NCBI GenBank assembly: GCA_963791615.1
Contig: CAWBTE010000006.1
Coordinates: 310,001-374,000, forward strand
DNA from: CAILZL01 sp963791615
Lineage (GTDB): Bacteria > Pseudomonadota > Gammaproteobacteria > Steroidobacterales > Steroidobacteraceae
Reading direction: 5' to 3'
Length of the DNA stretch: 64,000 nucleotides
Part shown: positions 35,166 through 45,047 of the stretch, piece by piece
Position numbering within the stretch: position 1 is the first letter of the stretch
Layout: each line of letters opens with the position of its first letter
Translations under genes and position numbers: made by a program
Notes under the pieces: model-generated
The model's input: only the letters and a program-made list of their open reading frames with translations
What the model was told of the DNA's origin: nothing
Databases searched by the model: none

Positions 35166-38018
35166 CTAAAGTCTGATACGAATTCCCGCCGTATAGAACC
35201 GGCCGACCACATCATCGATCTGTGGAAAGCCCGAACCGGCGCTGAGACCCTGTACGCCCTGTGGCAGAGTATCGAACACATTCCGGATGTGCACAAAGAC
35301 TTCATTGCCCGGCTTGAGGAACCGGTAATTCAGGGCAAGGTCGGTATAAGCCTTCGACTTCACATGTGAATCGACATACACGTCGGTGGGAACTGCGCTC
35401 ATGGTCATCGCCGCGCGGTAACGCTCGGTAAGGTTCACGAAGATGTTGTCGGTCACACCGAAATTGACCGACAGCGTCGAGCGCACCGCGGGCATGGCCT
35501 GCAGGGGCACGACGTTCGGGAAAGCGACATTGCCCTGATCGTAGTCCGGCGCACCCGGCTGCGAAATGATGTAGTGCGGTTGCCAGGTGGTAAACAGACG
35601 CGTGGTGAACGGTCTGTCAAACAGCCGCCCTGCGTAGTTCGCCTCGAAGTCGACACCATAGGTCTTGATCGCCGACACGTTGGCGAACACGGCGGTCCAC
35701 GACGTTACCTGGTTACTCGCCAACTGATTGGCTGGCGTACGGCTGAAACCGCCGGGGCGGGTCTGCAGCGTGCAATAGAACGATGCCCCGCCGCTTTCAT
35801 AGCAAAGGTCCTGAAGTTGCGGGTTGTAGCCTTGCAGCTGCGTGAGCGCGCCTTCGATCTTGATGTGATAACCGTCCAGCGACATGCTGAATCCCGTCAG
35901 GAATTCGGGTTTCCACACGACACCCGCCGTCATGGTTTTGCCGACTTCCGACACGAGATCAGGATTGCCGATGTTGGTAATCCTCACGTTGGGGTTGGTG
36001 AGGGTCAGCCGATCCTGATTATTGACCAAGGTAACCAGCAACGGCTGGAACAGCTGGCTGAGCATCGGGGCTTCGATGTCACGGGATACTGTGCTGCGCA
36101 GGCTGATGGCGTCGTTGATGTGCCAGTCGAGGCCGGCCTTCCAGGTCCATGCGTTGCCGCCGTAGTCGTAGCTGGTATAGCGTGCGGCGCCATTGAAATT
36201 CAGCGACTGCGCAAACGGCGCATCCTTCAACAGTGGCGCATTGAACTCAATGGCGCCTTCCTTCACGCTCTGGCTGACCTCGGCGCTGCTCGCGAAAGAG
36301 TTCACCCACAACCCCGTGCTGACCGGATTGCAGTTGAAGCGCAGGCTGGTGCAGTTAGCCAGTTGATCCGGTCTGGCATCCGACGTTTGCGAGAACGTCA
36401 GTTTGCGCAACTCTGCCGATAGCGCCGCGGTCACGGGCCCGGCCCAGGTATTGAAGATGTCCCCGGCAATATCCGCATTAATCTCGTACAGATCAAACTT
36501 GGGTGTGTAGTGCGTTGTGCCAACTACATACGCCATTGCGGCTGCGCTGGACGCAGTGGCTCCGAACACATTGAGTGGTACGCAGTTGGCGTAGGCGCTG
36601 GCAGTAGCAGCCTGAGTCGCCGCGTAGCATACCGGGCCCGAAGGCCCGGCAACTGCGTCCAGTGCGGCCGACAGGCGCTGGTTGTTGACGTTGTCCTCAA
36701 AGGCGGCTTCGATTTCGGTTGAGCCATAGTTGATGTCTGCACCCCAGGTGAACTTGCCCAGGTCACCCTCCAGACCGGCGTTGAAGAAGGTAGCGTTCAG
36801 TTCTGACACCTGCTTTACCTGCGACGCCTGACTCCAGTTCTTGCTCATGACGAATGTCGTGGTGGCGCCCAGGGCCGTCCGGTACGCCTGCGCAAGAAAG
36901 GCATTCTGCGCGCTGTACGTGAAGTTATTGAGATTGGTGGCGCCGGAATAGGTGTAGTTCTCCTTCCGGGTCATGCCGCCCTGGGCATGCAGGCGCAGTG
37001 CGTCACTCAGCTGGTAATCGAAACGGACGAATACCTGGTCGAAGAACATCGGCGCCTTCAATGAATTCAAACCACCATACGAGCCGTCACCGCCGACATC
37101 CGAAGTCGGCGTGCCGGTGGGTGCGCCGCGAGCGAAAGTAGCAAGTACGCCATCGGCAACGAAATTCTGGTTCCGCAGCGCACCGTTGGCAGCGACGTTG
37201 GTGATCAGGCCACCAAAGCTGCTGTTGTTGGTGGTGACGTTGCTGAAGCTCTGGTACGGGTTTGCTGCACTTCCCTGTACGGCAGTCGAACCGGGCGTCG
37301 CACCGAGCAGGCTGTTGCGGTAATAGTCACGCATATTCCGGCGCGGCAGGCCTTCGTTGTCATAGTGCTGGAAGCTGCCCTCGATGTGGCCCCGATCGCC
37401 GAGGGGCATACCCGCCGCGATGCCGACCTTCCAGGTCCGGTCGTCGTTGCGATCTGAAATGCCATACGAAGTGTCTGCCTTGATGCCGTTGAAGTTCTTG
37501 TCGACGATGTAGTTGACCACACCGGCCACGGCATCGGAGCCGTACACAGCCGACGCACCACCGGTGACGATGTCCACTCGCTGGATCAGCATCTGCGGAA
37601 TCAGGTCCACGTCAACCACACCGATGGCATTACCCGGCGAAACCCGCATGCCATCAAACAGTACCAAGGTGCGTTGCGGGCTCAGATTGCGCAGGTTGAG
37701 CTGGCTGGAAGCGGGATTGCCGCCACCGTACAGGCCGGTGGTGTTCGGATTGCTCATCTGGCCACGCGAACCCTGGAACACCGGCAGATTGTTCAGGGCA
37801 TCCGTGATGGTGGTTGGTTGTAGCTTCATCAGCTCATCGGCCTGAACAACCGTCACCGGAGTCGGACTGTTGTTGCCGTTGGTGATCACGCGCGAGCCGG
37901 TGACGACCACCTCTTCCAGCGCCTCTTCTCTGGTTTGTGCCTGCGCTGTCCAGGCGAAGGCGAGCGTACTTGCGCCCACCAGACACATAACCGGGCCATT
38001 GGATCTGATTATTCTCAT
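35166..38018 (-). CDS. TonB-dependent receptor, aromatic-ester locus paralogue A
   Basis: A 950-residue outer-membrane receptor. The signal peptide MRIIRSNGPVMCLVGASTLA is preceded by GGGGGA. The plug begins EEVVVTGSRVITNGNNSPTP and contains VDIVTGGASAVYGSDAVAGV. The barrel ends with an aromatic-poor GIRIRL. There is no STN domain. It is closely related to the receptors at 42151, 54543 and 57661, which share the TGSRVI-NG-SPTPVTVV opening. Divergent from the tannase gene across 372 bases and followed by a binding-protein gene, it probably imports a hydroxycinnamate or galloyl ester. Confidence 0.93.
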   Translation of the reverse strand: MRIIRSNGPVMCLVGASTLAFAWTAQAQTREEALEEVVVTGSRVITNGNNSPTPVTVVQADELMKLQPTTITDALNNLPVFQGSRGQMSNPNTTGLYGGGNPASSQLNLRNLSPQRTLVLFDGMRVSPGNAIGVVDVDLIPQMLIQRVDIVTGGASAVYGSDAVAGVVNYIVDKNFNGIKADTSYGISDRNDDRTWKVGIAAGMPLGDRGHIEGSFQHYDNEGLPRRNMRDYYRNSLLGATPGSTAVQGSAANPYQSFSNVTTNNSSFGGLITNVAANGALRNQNFVADGVLATFARGAPTGTPTSDVGGDGSYGGLNSLKAPMFFDQVFVRFDYQLSDALRLHAQGGMTRKENYTYSGATNLNNFTYSAQNAFLAQAYRTALGATTTFVMSKNWSQASQVKQVSELNATFFNAGLEGDLGKFTWGADINYGSTEIEAAFEDNVNNQRLSAALDAVAGPSGPVCYAATQAATASAYANCVPLNVFGATASSAAAMAYVVGTTHYTPKFDLYEINADIAGDIFNTWAGPVTAALSAELRKLTFSQTSDARPDQLANCTSLRFNCNPVSTGLWVNSFASSAEVSQSVKEGAIEFNAPLLKDAPFAQSLNFNGAARYTSYDYGGNAWTWKAGLDWHINDAISLRSTVSRDIEAPMLSQLFQPLLVTLVNNQDRLTLTNPNVRITNIGNPDLVSEVGKTMTAGVVWKPEFLTGFSMSLDGYHIKIEGALTQLQGYNPQLQDLCYESGGASFYCTLQTRPGGFSRTPANQLASNQVTSWTAVFANVSAIKTYGVDFEANYAGRLFDRPFTTRLFTTWQPHYIISQPGAPDYDQGNVAFPNVVPLQAMPAVRSTLSVNFGVTDNIFVNLTERYRAAMTMSAVPTDVYVDSHVKSKAYTDLALNYRFLKPGNEVFVHIRNVFDTLPQGVQGLSAGSGFPQIDDVVGRFYTAGIRIRL

Positions 38019-38390
38019 TGCATCCCCCTGACGTTAATTTCAATAGCGTGTAGCAGCTCGAGATTGAGCACCTGTTTTCAGGTCTGTCGCGCCGGGATCA
38101 AATCCCGTGCCCAATAAGTCAGGCTGCATCATGTACTCGTACAACTATCTTAAGAGCAAACAGCACCCATTGCATCCCATAGAAAACGGGCTGAAGCCAT
38201 AGATAATCTACCTTCTCGATAGAGGGTATATGTGCCTGCTGGCAGGCTGATCGTCCATCACAACACAAGGAGCAAGGCATCATGTCAGTGATCTGTCGAT
38301 CCGATATCCTTCACCATCAGCTCAGCTCGTCCATGCCCCCTGTTTGTTGCCAAACTGTTCAGAACGTGTTCCCGACTGTGGAGGATTCAA
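38019..38390. other. 372-base divergent promoter region, receptor A / tannase
   Basis: No confident gene. A short frame starting at 38282 has a good AAGGAGC site and reads into the tannase start in another frame, but its protein is unremarkable. CCTGCTGGCAGG near 38236 is a short palindrome. Promoters for both neighbours must lie here. Confidence 0.5.
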
Positions 38391-39926
38391 GTGAAGCGCA
38401 GCGTCGTTGTCCTCTTCTTTGCCCTTGCGGTGTCGGTGACACCGGCCCGTAGCCAGACGCCGGGTGCCTGTGAGCGGCTCGCTTCGCTCGAACTACCGCA
38501 GACTCGCGTGACCCACACACAGGAAGTGAAATCGGGCGAATTCACGCCGCCGGAGCGCAGCTACGTGCCGAACAATCCGCCGGCCAGGAACCTGCCGGCC
38601 TTCTGCCGGGTAGTGATGAATCTGACTCCTTCTTCGGACTCGGATATCAAGTCCGAGGTCTGGCTGCCTGAAAACTGGAATGGTCGCCTGCAGATGCTTG
38701 GCAATGGTGGCTGGGCGGGAGTCATCTCGTACAACGGATTGGCCGATGCGATCCGTAACGGTTACGCAGGCGTGGCTACCGACGCCGGGCATGAAGCCAA
38801 TCGCGCGATCTTCGCGCTCGGTCATCCCGAAAAAGTCGTCGATTTCGGCTATCGCGCCGTGCATGAAACGGTGCTCAAGGCGAAGGCGATTGTTACTGAG
38901 TACTACGGCAAGGCAGCGTCCTATTCCTACTGGAACAGCTGCTCGACCGGTGGCCGTCAGGGATTGATGGAAGCGCAGCGGTTCCCCACCGACTTCGACG
39001 GCATCATCGCCGGCGCACCTGCCACTGACATGTACCGTCTGCATACAGCCTGGATGTGGAACTTCTTCGCCGTGCACCAGACACTGGATAGCGTCATTCC
39101 TGCATCCAGACTCCCCACGATACAAAAAGCCGCCATTGCAGCCTGCGATGAGCACGACGGCGCAAAGGATGGCCTCATTGAGAATCCAATGCACTGCACG
39201 TTTGATCCAGCGGCAATGCAGTGCTCAGCTGGCACTGATGCCGACTGCCTGACACCGGCGCAAGCGACAGCCGTCAAACGCGTGTACGACGGGATGAAGA
39301 CGCCAGCCGACAAGACACCGATCTACCCCGGCCCCGAGCGAGGCTCCGAGTCTGGGTGGGGCTTCCACTCGGGTGAAACCATGCCGGCCGCGCCGGCACG
39401 CGACACTTACACGTATGCGATCTACCAGGATGCGAACTGGGACTGGCGAACCTTCGACATCGAAGCGGCGCTTATGCGTTCCGTGACCGCGGATGGTGGT
39501 CGAATCGCCGCGACCAATCCCGATCTCTCCGCGTTTTTCGCGCGCGGCGGAAAACTATTGCTTTATCACGGCTGGAGCGATCCGAACATCCCGCCCCGCA
39601 ACACCCTCAACTACTATCAGAGCGTCGTCGACAAACTGGGTGGTCTTGATCGGGTTGATAAGTCGATACGACTGTTCCTGCTGCCGGGCATGGGACACTG
39701 CGGTGGCGGCTATGGACCAAACCAGTTCGATGGCATGGGCGCCATCAGCGCCTGGGTTGAACAGGGACGCGCACCTGAGCGCATCATCGCCAGGCGTGAA
39801 AACGCAGGAACAGTGGAACGCACACGACCGGTCTGCGCGTATCCGCAGGTTGCCAGATACATCGGCACCGGAAGCCTGGATGACGCCGCAAACTTTGTGT
39901 GCGCAGCGCCAACTGTCGCACGCTGA
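38391..39926 (+). CDS. Tannase/feruloyl esterase family protein
   Basis: Hydrolyses ester bonds of galloyl or hydroxycinnamoyl conjugates outside the cytoplasm. It starts at a GTG with GGAGG seven bases upstream and has a signal peptide (VVVLFFALAVSVTPARS). The family's CS-D-HC motif is complete: WNSCSTGGRQG (Cys about 184, Ser about 185), YHGWSDPNIPP (Asp about 397) and PGMGHCGGG (His about 436, Cys about 437). Length is 511 residues, normal for the family. Divergent from receptor A, it releases the free acids that the demethylation block could use. Confidence 0.93.
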   Translation: MKRSVVVLFFALAVSVTPARSQTPGACERLASLELPQTRVTHTQEVKSGEFTPPERSYVPNNPPARNLPAFCRVVMNLTPSSDSDIKSEVWLPENWNGRLQMLGNGGWAGVISYNGLADAIRNGYAGVATDAGHEANRAIFALGHPEKVVDFGYRAVHETVLKAKAIVTEYYGKAASYSYWNSCSTGGRQGLMEAQRFPTDFDGIIAGAPATDMYRLHTAWMWNFFAVHQTLDSVIPASRLPTIQKAAIAACDEHDGAKDGLIENPMHCTFDPAAMQCSAGTDADCLTPAQATAVKRVYDGMKTPADKTPIYPGPERGSESGWGFHSGETMPAAPARDTYTYAIYQDANWDWRTFDIEAALMRSVTADGGRIAATNPDLSAFFARGGKLLLYHGWSDPNIPPRNTLNYYQSVVDKLGGLDRVDKSIRLFLLPGMGHCGGGYGPNQFDGMGAISAWVEQGRAPERIIARRENAGTVERTRPVCAYPQVARYIGTGSLDDAANFVCAAPTVAR

Positions 39927-39979
39927 AGCCGCTGCTGCTCCATACAGATTTCGCTCTGCACGCAGCGCGTTCTGGAAAG

Positions 39980-41020
39980 TTATTTATAGTCTGTGCCCAA
40001 TACTTTGTTGATCGCTGCAAAGACCATCGCTGAATCAGGCCCTGCTTTCGCTTTCCAGTCTTCCAGAACAGGATTGATATTCGACAGCAATTTTTCAACC
40101 TCAGCCGGTGGAGGATTCACAACCCTGGAGCCATATTTGGTTTCGGCCTGATTTATAAGACCGTCTATGTAAGCCTGCCTGCCGCTCCACTGATTCTTCT
40201 CCAGTTCTTCAGCGGCTTTTACTATCTTGAGTTGCAGGTCTGGTGTTAAGGAATTCCAGTCGTCCATGTTGACGACCAATGCCATATACGTGCTGCCTAC
40301 AGGCCAGTTACTGATGTATTTCAGTCTTTCGGCCCATCCCCAGTTGACGTAGGCAGGCAATGCACCCTGTGTTCCATCCAGTTTCCCTTCAATCAGATTC
40401 GGCAGTACTTCGGAAACATGTTTAACCTCAACCGGCGTGCTGCCAGCGCGCGCATACAATTTGATCGAATCTGCGCCGAACTGCCTGATCCTCTGGCCTT
40501 TTAACGCTTCCAGGGTATCCACAGGCTTGGCGGTAAATAACATTTGCGGCAAGTAGTAGCTGAAGGCCAGCAACTTTACGCCCCATTGCCGTTCCCAGAT
40601 TTCACTGAACCCGGGTTTCAACAAGGCCAATATTTCGGGAAGCCTGTTGTTCGGCACAATGGGCAGTAACTGAAAATTCAAAAGCGCCATGTCTGCTTTG
40701 TAATGGGTGCCCATGAAACCCAGGTTCAGCTTTTTCGCTTTGACCGCATCCAGCACCTCCGTGTCCGGAACGACTTCGCTGACATAGGTGATATCTACCT
40801 GACCGTTCGTGGCAGCCATAACCAGGTCGCCAAGCTTTCTATGTTCAGAGGCCCAGGCGCTTTCTGCGCCAGCGTTCGCCTGCCCCTGCAAGATCCATTT
40901 GACCTGCTTGGCCGCAGCAGAGGTTGAATCGGCTGGTTGGGACAGACGCTGTGCGAAGCTAAACATGATGAGTGCCGCAACCGCCACGAGCGCGAGCAGC
41001 ATGAAAGCGCGTTTGTTCAT
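39980..41020 (-). CDS. TRAP transporter DctP-type binding protein, apparently orphan
   Basis: A 346-residue protein with an N-terminal hydrophobic segment, LLALVAVAALIMFSFA, that may remain as an anchor. The DctP fold is indicated by LKGQRIRQFGADSIKLYARAGS-like sequence (GQRIRQFGADS), LIEGKLDGTQGALPAYVNWG, and VVNMDDWNSLTPDLQLKIVKAAEE. No DctQ or DctM membrane subunits are in the window. It converges on the tannase gene. As with the NMT1-type protein, it may bind a solute brought in by a neighbouring TonB receptor and hand it to a distant transporter. Confidence 0.88.
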   Translation of the reverse strand: MNKRAFMLLALVAVAALIMFSFAQRLSQPADSTSAAAKQVKWILQGQANAGAESAWASEHRKLGDLVMAATNGQVDITYVSEVVPDTEVLDAVKAKKLNLGFMGTHYKADMALLNFQLLPIVPNNRLPEILALLKPGFSEIWERQWGVKLLAFSYYLPQMLFTAKPVDTLEALKGQRIRQFGADSIKLYARAGSTPVEVKHVSEVLPNLIEGKLDGTQGALPAYVNWGWAERLKYISNWPVGSTYMALVVNMDDWNSLTPDLQLKIVKAAEELEKNQWSGRQAYIDGLINQAETKYGSRVVNPPPAEVEKLLSNINPVLEDWKAKAGPDSAMVFAAINKVLGTDYK

Positions 41021-41569
41021 TGCTCCATCTCCCTCAGTTATCTGCCTGACAAGTACCGGTTGTCATCGAAAAAGCGACCTGTCGGAAGCATCTTGATGAC
41101 CGACCTGCTTTGTCTATCACTTTCATTCCCCAGCCATGTGGTTATTCGAAAGCTGCTCAGGAGTTCGCTTCATCTCATTCACTATCCCTTGCTGCATCTG
41201 TTTTTCACGACCGCGTTATGCGCTTCGCGGCAGAACCATGGAAATACTAGTCTTATCATGACGCTTGCTCCATGAAGATTTATTGGTATCTGGCAACCCC
41301 TGCTTTGGGGCGTGAGCTCAACCGGTCGCCGACAATGACGCCAGCAGCGCAAGGTCGTTCTGAGTGCAACGCATGCTGCGCATAATGGGAAGCTATTCCA
41401 TCGTGATTCACCGTCAATTCGAATGGGCAAAACGCTCTTTATATTTTGCAGAAAAATCCTTCGCCAAGCTCATGACGAGCGGAGTTAAGCAGACCATTCC
41501 TTAGCCCGCAGTGAATGGTACCCGGTATCAATACCCGCCATCTTCAGTCAGTTCGATGGGGTTCTGCCC
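41021..41569. other. 549-base intergenic region with a repeat but no gene
   Basis: No protein or RNA gene was recognised between the DctP start and the transposase remnant, apart from the interspersed palindrome copy at 41426-41504. The region is probably scarred by the neighbouring insertion sequence. Confidence 0.5.
41426..41504. repeat. Interspersed imperfect palindrome, copy 3 (left arm degraded)
   Basis: The centre (AAAACGCTC, TATATTTTGCAG), the right arm TCCTTCGCCAAGCTCATGAC and the tail CGGAGTTAAGCAGACC match copy 2 closely. The left arm is barely recognisable. It ends 65 bases before the transposase remnant. Confidence 0.6.
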
Positions 41570-41945
41570 TGATTTTACGGGCACAACGACAAGGGTTACA
41601 AAGGGCCATCGAAGCTCGCCATCCTGCTCCCGGTTTGCTACATCACACGGACCGGGTATGCATTACACCAGCAGCCAGTATCAATCGATCCTGACAGATC
41701 ACGGCATACGCTGCAGCATGAGCCGCATTGCTAGCTGTCGTGACAATGCAGTGGCCGAGAGCTTCTTCTCGACGTTGAAGAACGAGCAGACACTGTACGA
41801 ACGGTACAAGACACGTTCACGGGCGCGTGCAGCGATATTCGAATTCATTGAGTGGTTCTACAATCCCGTCCGCCAGCACTCTCACCTGAACGGACTCAGT
41901 CCGATGAAGTTCGAGAAGGCCAATGCACGGTTAACCACATGTCCG
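41570..41945 (+). mobile_element. IS3-family transposase (OrfB) remnant
   Basis: A C-terminal piece of an rve-type integrase core. One frame gives HPAPGLLHHTDRG, the classic IS3-family segment around the second catalytic Asp. After a one-base shift at a GGG run (41654-41656) the next frame gives MHYTSSQYQSILTDHGIRCS, DNAVAESFFSTLKNE with the catalytic Glu, and FIEWFYNPVRQHSHL. No OrfA, N-terminal part or terminal inverted repeats were found, so it is a dead fragment. Confidence 0.8.
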
Positions 41946-42136
41946 TTAAAGGCTGGTCAACTCACCCGGCGCTCTTTCCCCAGACACTTTTGGCCTGCGA
42001 ACTCTGCCCTTACGTCCCGGGTACAGCGTCAATCCAAAGTCCTGGTATCTGCATTCCCTCGCTCTGCTGTAGCAGTCACCCTTCGTACGGAGCTGGACGT
42101 ATGTGGCGTTCAGCTCCGCATGGAACAGGCCTCTCT

Positions 42137-42166
42137 AGCTATAGCTATAGCTATAGCTTCAGCTTC
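42137..42166. repeat. Hexanucleotide tandem repeat at the end of receptor B
   Basis: Three AGCTAT units followed by two AGCTTC units on the plus strand. On the coding strand these are GAAGCT twice and ATAGCT three times, and they encode the final LKL and the stop of the receptor. Length changes would move only untranslated sequence or the last residues. Confidence 0.7.
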
Positions 42167-44955
42167 ATCCCGGCCGTGAAATATCGGCCCAGAACCTGAT
42201 CGCCGGCCGCATATCCATCGCGCAGGCCTGCACGCGTACCATTTCCGGTAAAGCCACCGCCCGGCGGTTCCTTGTCAAAGATGTTCTGGATATTAAGGTA
42301 GAACTGCCACTGCAACTTCGTATCCGGTACATAGCCGAAGGTGACATTCGTGGTGCTGAACGACGAAATGCGATTGTTCACCCAAACTTCGGAGTCAATG
42401 CCGCTCACGCGCATGGCGCTGCGCCAGCGCTGCAGCAGATCGATCGAGAACTGATCGGTCAGCTTCATCTGCGCGATGGCGCTCACGCGCCACGCCGGTG
42501 TCGCCGCTGCGCCCAGTGGTCCGAAGGCCGTACCGCCCTGATCGCGCGTCTCGACGTTTGGCTGCCGATAGTAGATATGCGGCTGCCAGGCCGTGAGCAG
42601 GCGCAGGGACAGCGGACGATCAGCAAGCTCGGTACTGTAGTTCAGTTCAAGATCGGCCCCATAAGTTTCGACTTCGGCAATGTTGATACCCGCCGAGCGC
42701 CACCGGGTAACGACGTTCGCTGCCGAAATATCTTGAGCATTGCTTCGGTTAAAGCCGAAGGGGCGCACCTGCAAGTCGCAGTAGGGCGATGCACCCAGAC
42801 TCGCGTAACAGGCATCCTGAATTGCCGGGTCCTGACCCTGCACCCGGGTAATGGCGTCGGTCACCACGATCTTGTAGCCATCGAGCGTGATACTGAAGTC
42901 CGTAGTCGGACGCCAGATGACACCCACCGTTGTCGTATCGCCCAGTTCGGCCTGCAGATCCGGATTGGAACCATCCTGCGAAAACACACTCGGCGACAGG
43001 CCGGTCAGCCGGTCGGTCGGACTCACTGCCACCAGATTCTGGCCGGCGAACAGGTCGAACAGGCTGGGCGCACGGATGTCGCGCGAACGAGTGGCACGGA
43101 AGCGGAATGCATCGGTCGCATGCCAGTCGAGACCGATCTTCCAGGTCGTATAGTCACCACTGGTTTCATAGCTGGTGAAACGCACCGCACCGTTGACATT
43201 GAAAGTACTGGCCAGCGGCGCGTCGAATTCGACTGCGGTTTCCCACACTGTATTGCTTGCCTTCGGCGTGTTCGCGAAGTTGCTCACATGCAGCGTCGTA
43301 GGACAGTTGTAGCGGATGTTGGTGCAATTCACGGGGTCATCCGGGCTCACCGTGGTGCCCGCTTCGAAACTCCATGTACGCCATTCGCCGGACAGCGCCA
43401 TGTTGACCGGACCGGCCCAGGTGTTGAACAGCGAACCGGAAATTTGCGCAGTGAAATCGTCCATCAGCGTCGTGGCATCGTAATAGCCTTCGTCGGAGAT
43501 GTAGTCGAAAGCCGCCGCGCTGCCCACACCCGGACCGTAGATGTTCAATGGAACACAGGGGTAATTCGGGTTGACGGAGGTCGCGTAACAGACAATGTTG
43601 CCGGATGAGTTGCGCACCACATCCAGTGCCGCTGCCAGATTCTGGAAGTTGAGGTTGTTGATCAGTGTGGTCTCGAGCTTGCTGTTGCCGTGCACGTAAT
43701 CCGCAGCCCAGTTGAAGTCGCCCAGCTTGCCGCTCAATCCGGTCGAAATCACCCATTGATCGGTGTTGGCTTCGCCGCCCTGGCGGGGGTAATCCATCAT
43801 CATTTCGTTCATGCGGAACGTCGTCAGGCCGGCCGTGGTGAGCTGGTTCTGCACCGAGGGCAGCAGGAACGGATTGTCGGATCTGATCTGCAGGTTCGTC
43901 AGCAGGTGATAGTCGGCGAAGTTCTTGTTGGTCTTGAAGTTGCCACCGAATTGCGCGTAACCATGAAGGTCACTCGTGAAGTCATAGTCGAGCCGCGCGA
44001 ACACCTGGTTGTACTCGAGCGGCGCCAGCAGCGAGGAATCGTAGTAGGCGCCCTCGCCACCAACATCGATGGCGGCCGTGCCGGTCGGTGTGCCGCGTAC
44101 GAAGCGGTGCAAAGTGCCGTCTGCGCCAAACACCATATCCAGCATGGTGCCCGCTGATGTGATGCGACCACCGGCCGTGTAATTTCTCTGGCGCAAATTG
44201 GCCTGATTGACATAGGGATTGACTGCCGTGCCGGCGCCGGTGACACCCCATTGGTTCATGAAGTCGCGATCACTGCGGCGCAGTACGCCGGTTTCCTTCT
44301 GGAATTCGTAACTCGCCTCGACGTGACCACGTCCGTCGAACAGCTCCGTGCCCCACGCGATGCCGCCCCGGTACTTCTCGGCATCGCTCTGTCCTGAGAT
44401 GCCGCCTTCCAGCTCAACCTTCACGCCATTGAAGTTATGATCCATGACATAGTTGACGGCGCCCGCGATGGCGTCGGAACCATAAACAGCTGAAACGCCG
44501 CCGGTTACGATGTCGACACGACTGACCAGCAACTGCGGAACGATGTCGACGTCGACAATGCCATTGAATAGCGTGGGCGGGATGCGCTTGCCATCCATCA
44601 GCACAAGGGTGCGTTCGAGACCCAGATTGCGCAGGTTCAGCTGATTGGCAGAACCATTGCCGCCAGACACGCTGCCGGTCATAGTCGGATTGCTGCCCGA
44701 GCCGCGCGATCCCGCGAAAGCCGGCAAAATCTGCAGCGATTCGGCCAGGGAGCCCGGCTGCATCCGCAGCACATCCTCGGTGGATATCACGGTTACGGGC
44801 GTCGGACTGTTGTTGCCGTTCGTGATAACGCGTGAACCGGTGATCGTGATTTCTTCGAGCGCATCCGCGCCTCCGGCAGCCTGCGCGCCCCAGGTTGAAG
44901 CGCTGCTGACGATCAGAACCGGCCCTGCCAGCAAGGCCTGCAAATATCTGGACAT
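42151..44955 (-). CDS. TonB-dependent receptor, aromatic-ester locus paralogue B
   Basis: A 934-residue receptor of the same family as receptor A. It starts MSRYLQALLAGPVLIVSSAS after GGGGAGA, with a signal peptide ending before AAGGADALEEITITGSRVIT. The plug has VDIVTGGVSAVYGSDAIAGAVNYV and the barrel ends YFTAGMKLKL. There is no STN domain. It is divergent from a WYL-domain regulator. The 248-base gap between them holds two matching inverted repeats, so its expression is probably controlled by that regulator. Confidence 0.93.
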   Translation of the reverse strand: MSRYLQALLAGPVLIVSSASTWGAQAAGGADALEEITITGSRVITNGNNSPTPVTVISTEDVLRMQPGSLAESLQILPAFAGSRGSGSNPTMTGSVSGGNGSANQLNLRNLGLERTLVLMDGKRIPPTLFNGIVDVDIVPQLLVSRVDIVTGGVSAVYGSDAIAGAVNYVMDHNFNGVKVELEGGISGQSDAEKYRGGIAWGTELFDGRGHVEASYEFQKETGVLRRSDRDFMNQWGVTGAGTAVNPYVNQANLRQRNYTAGGRITSAGTMLDMVFGADGTLHRFVRGTPTGTAAIDVGGEGAYYDSSLLAPLEYNQVFARLDYDFTSDLHGYAQFGGNFKTNKNFADYHLLTNLQIRSDNPFLLPSVQNQLTTAGLTTFRMNEMMMDYPRQGGEANTDQWVISTGLSGKLGDFNWAADYVHGNSKLETTLINNLNFQNLAAALDVVRNSSGNIVCYATSVNPNYPCVPLNIYGPGVGSAAAFDYISDEGYYDATTLMDDFTAQISGSLFNTWAGPVNMALSGEWRTWSFEAGTTVSPDDPVNCTNIRYNCPTTLHVSNFANTPKASNTVWETAVEFDAPLASTFNVNGAVRFTSYETSGDYTTWKIGLDWHATDAFRFRATRSRDIRAPSLFDLFAGQNLVAVSPTDRLTGLSPSVFSQDGSNPDLQAELGDTTTVGVIWRPTTDFSITLDGYKIVVTDAITRVQGQDPAIQDACYASLGASPYCDLQVRPFGFNRSNAQDISAANVVTRWRSAGINIAEVETYGADLELNYSTELADRPLSLRLLTAWQPHIYYRQPNVETRDQGGTAFGPLGAAATPAWRVSAIAQMKLTDQFSIDLLQRWRSAMRVSGIDSEVWVNNRISSFSTTNVTFGYVPDTKLQWQFYLNIQNIFDKEPPGGGFTGNGTRAGLRDGYAAGDQVLGRYFTAGMKLKL

Positions 44956-45015
44956 TTATATATCTCCCCAAAAAAGTACTGCTGCAAGCGGCCTTTCAGT
45001 TGAACGCCAAAACCC

Positions 45016-45047
45016 GTATAGTTCTTATATGGGAATAGAAACTATAC
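45016..45047. promoter_or_regulatory. Candidate WYL-regulator operator 1
   Basis: GTATAGTT (45016-45023) and its complement AACTATAC (45040-45047) are separated by 16 bases containing TATGGG. Total 32 bases, on the receptor side of the divergent region, about 60 bases before the receptor B start. Confidence 0.65.

Noticed and set aside
35574..36422. A 282-codon open frame on the plus strand
   Set aside because: Antisense to receptor A, with no ribosome site and no recognisable motif.
38282..38451. A short frame with a good ribosome site before the tannase
   Set aside because: The peptide is Cys- and Pro-rich without resemblance to known leaders, and the tannase has its own GGAGG site; not enough support for a gene.
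42137..42166. Phase-variable repeat controlling receptor B
   Set aside because: The unit is six bases and encodes the last residues and stop, so slippage would not shift the frame.
42577..43608. A 343-codon open frame on the plus strand
   Set aside because: It is antisense to the conserved receptor B; the protein has no family resemblance and is rich in Arg, Gly and Thr as expected for a shadow frame of a GC-rich gene.
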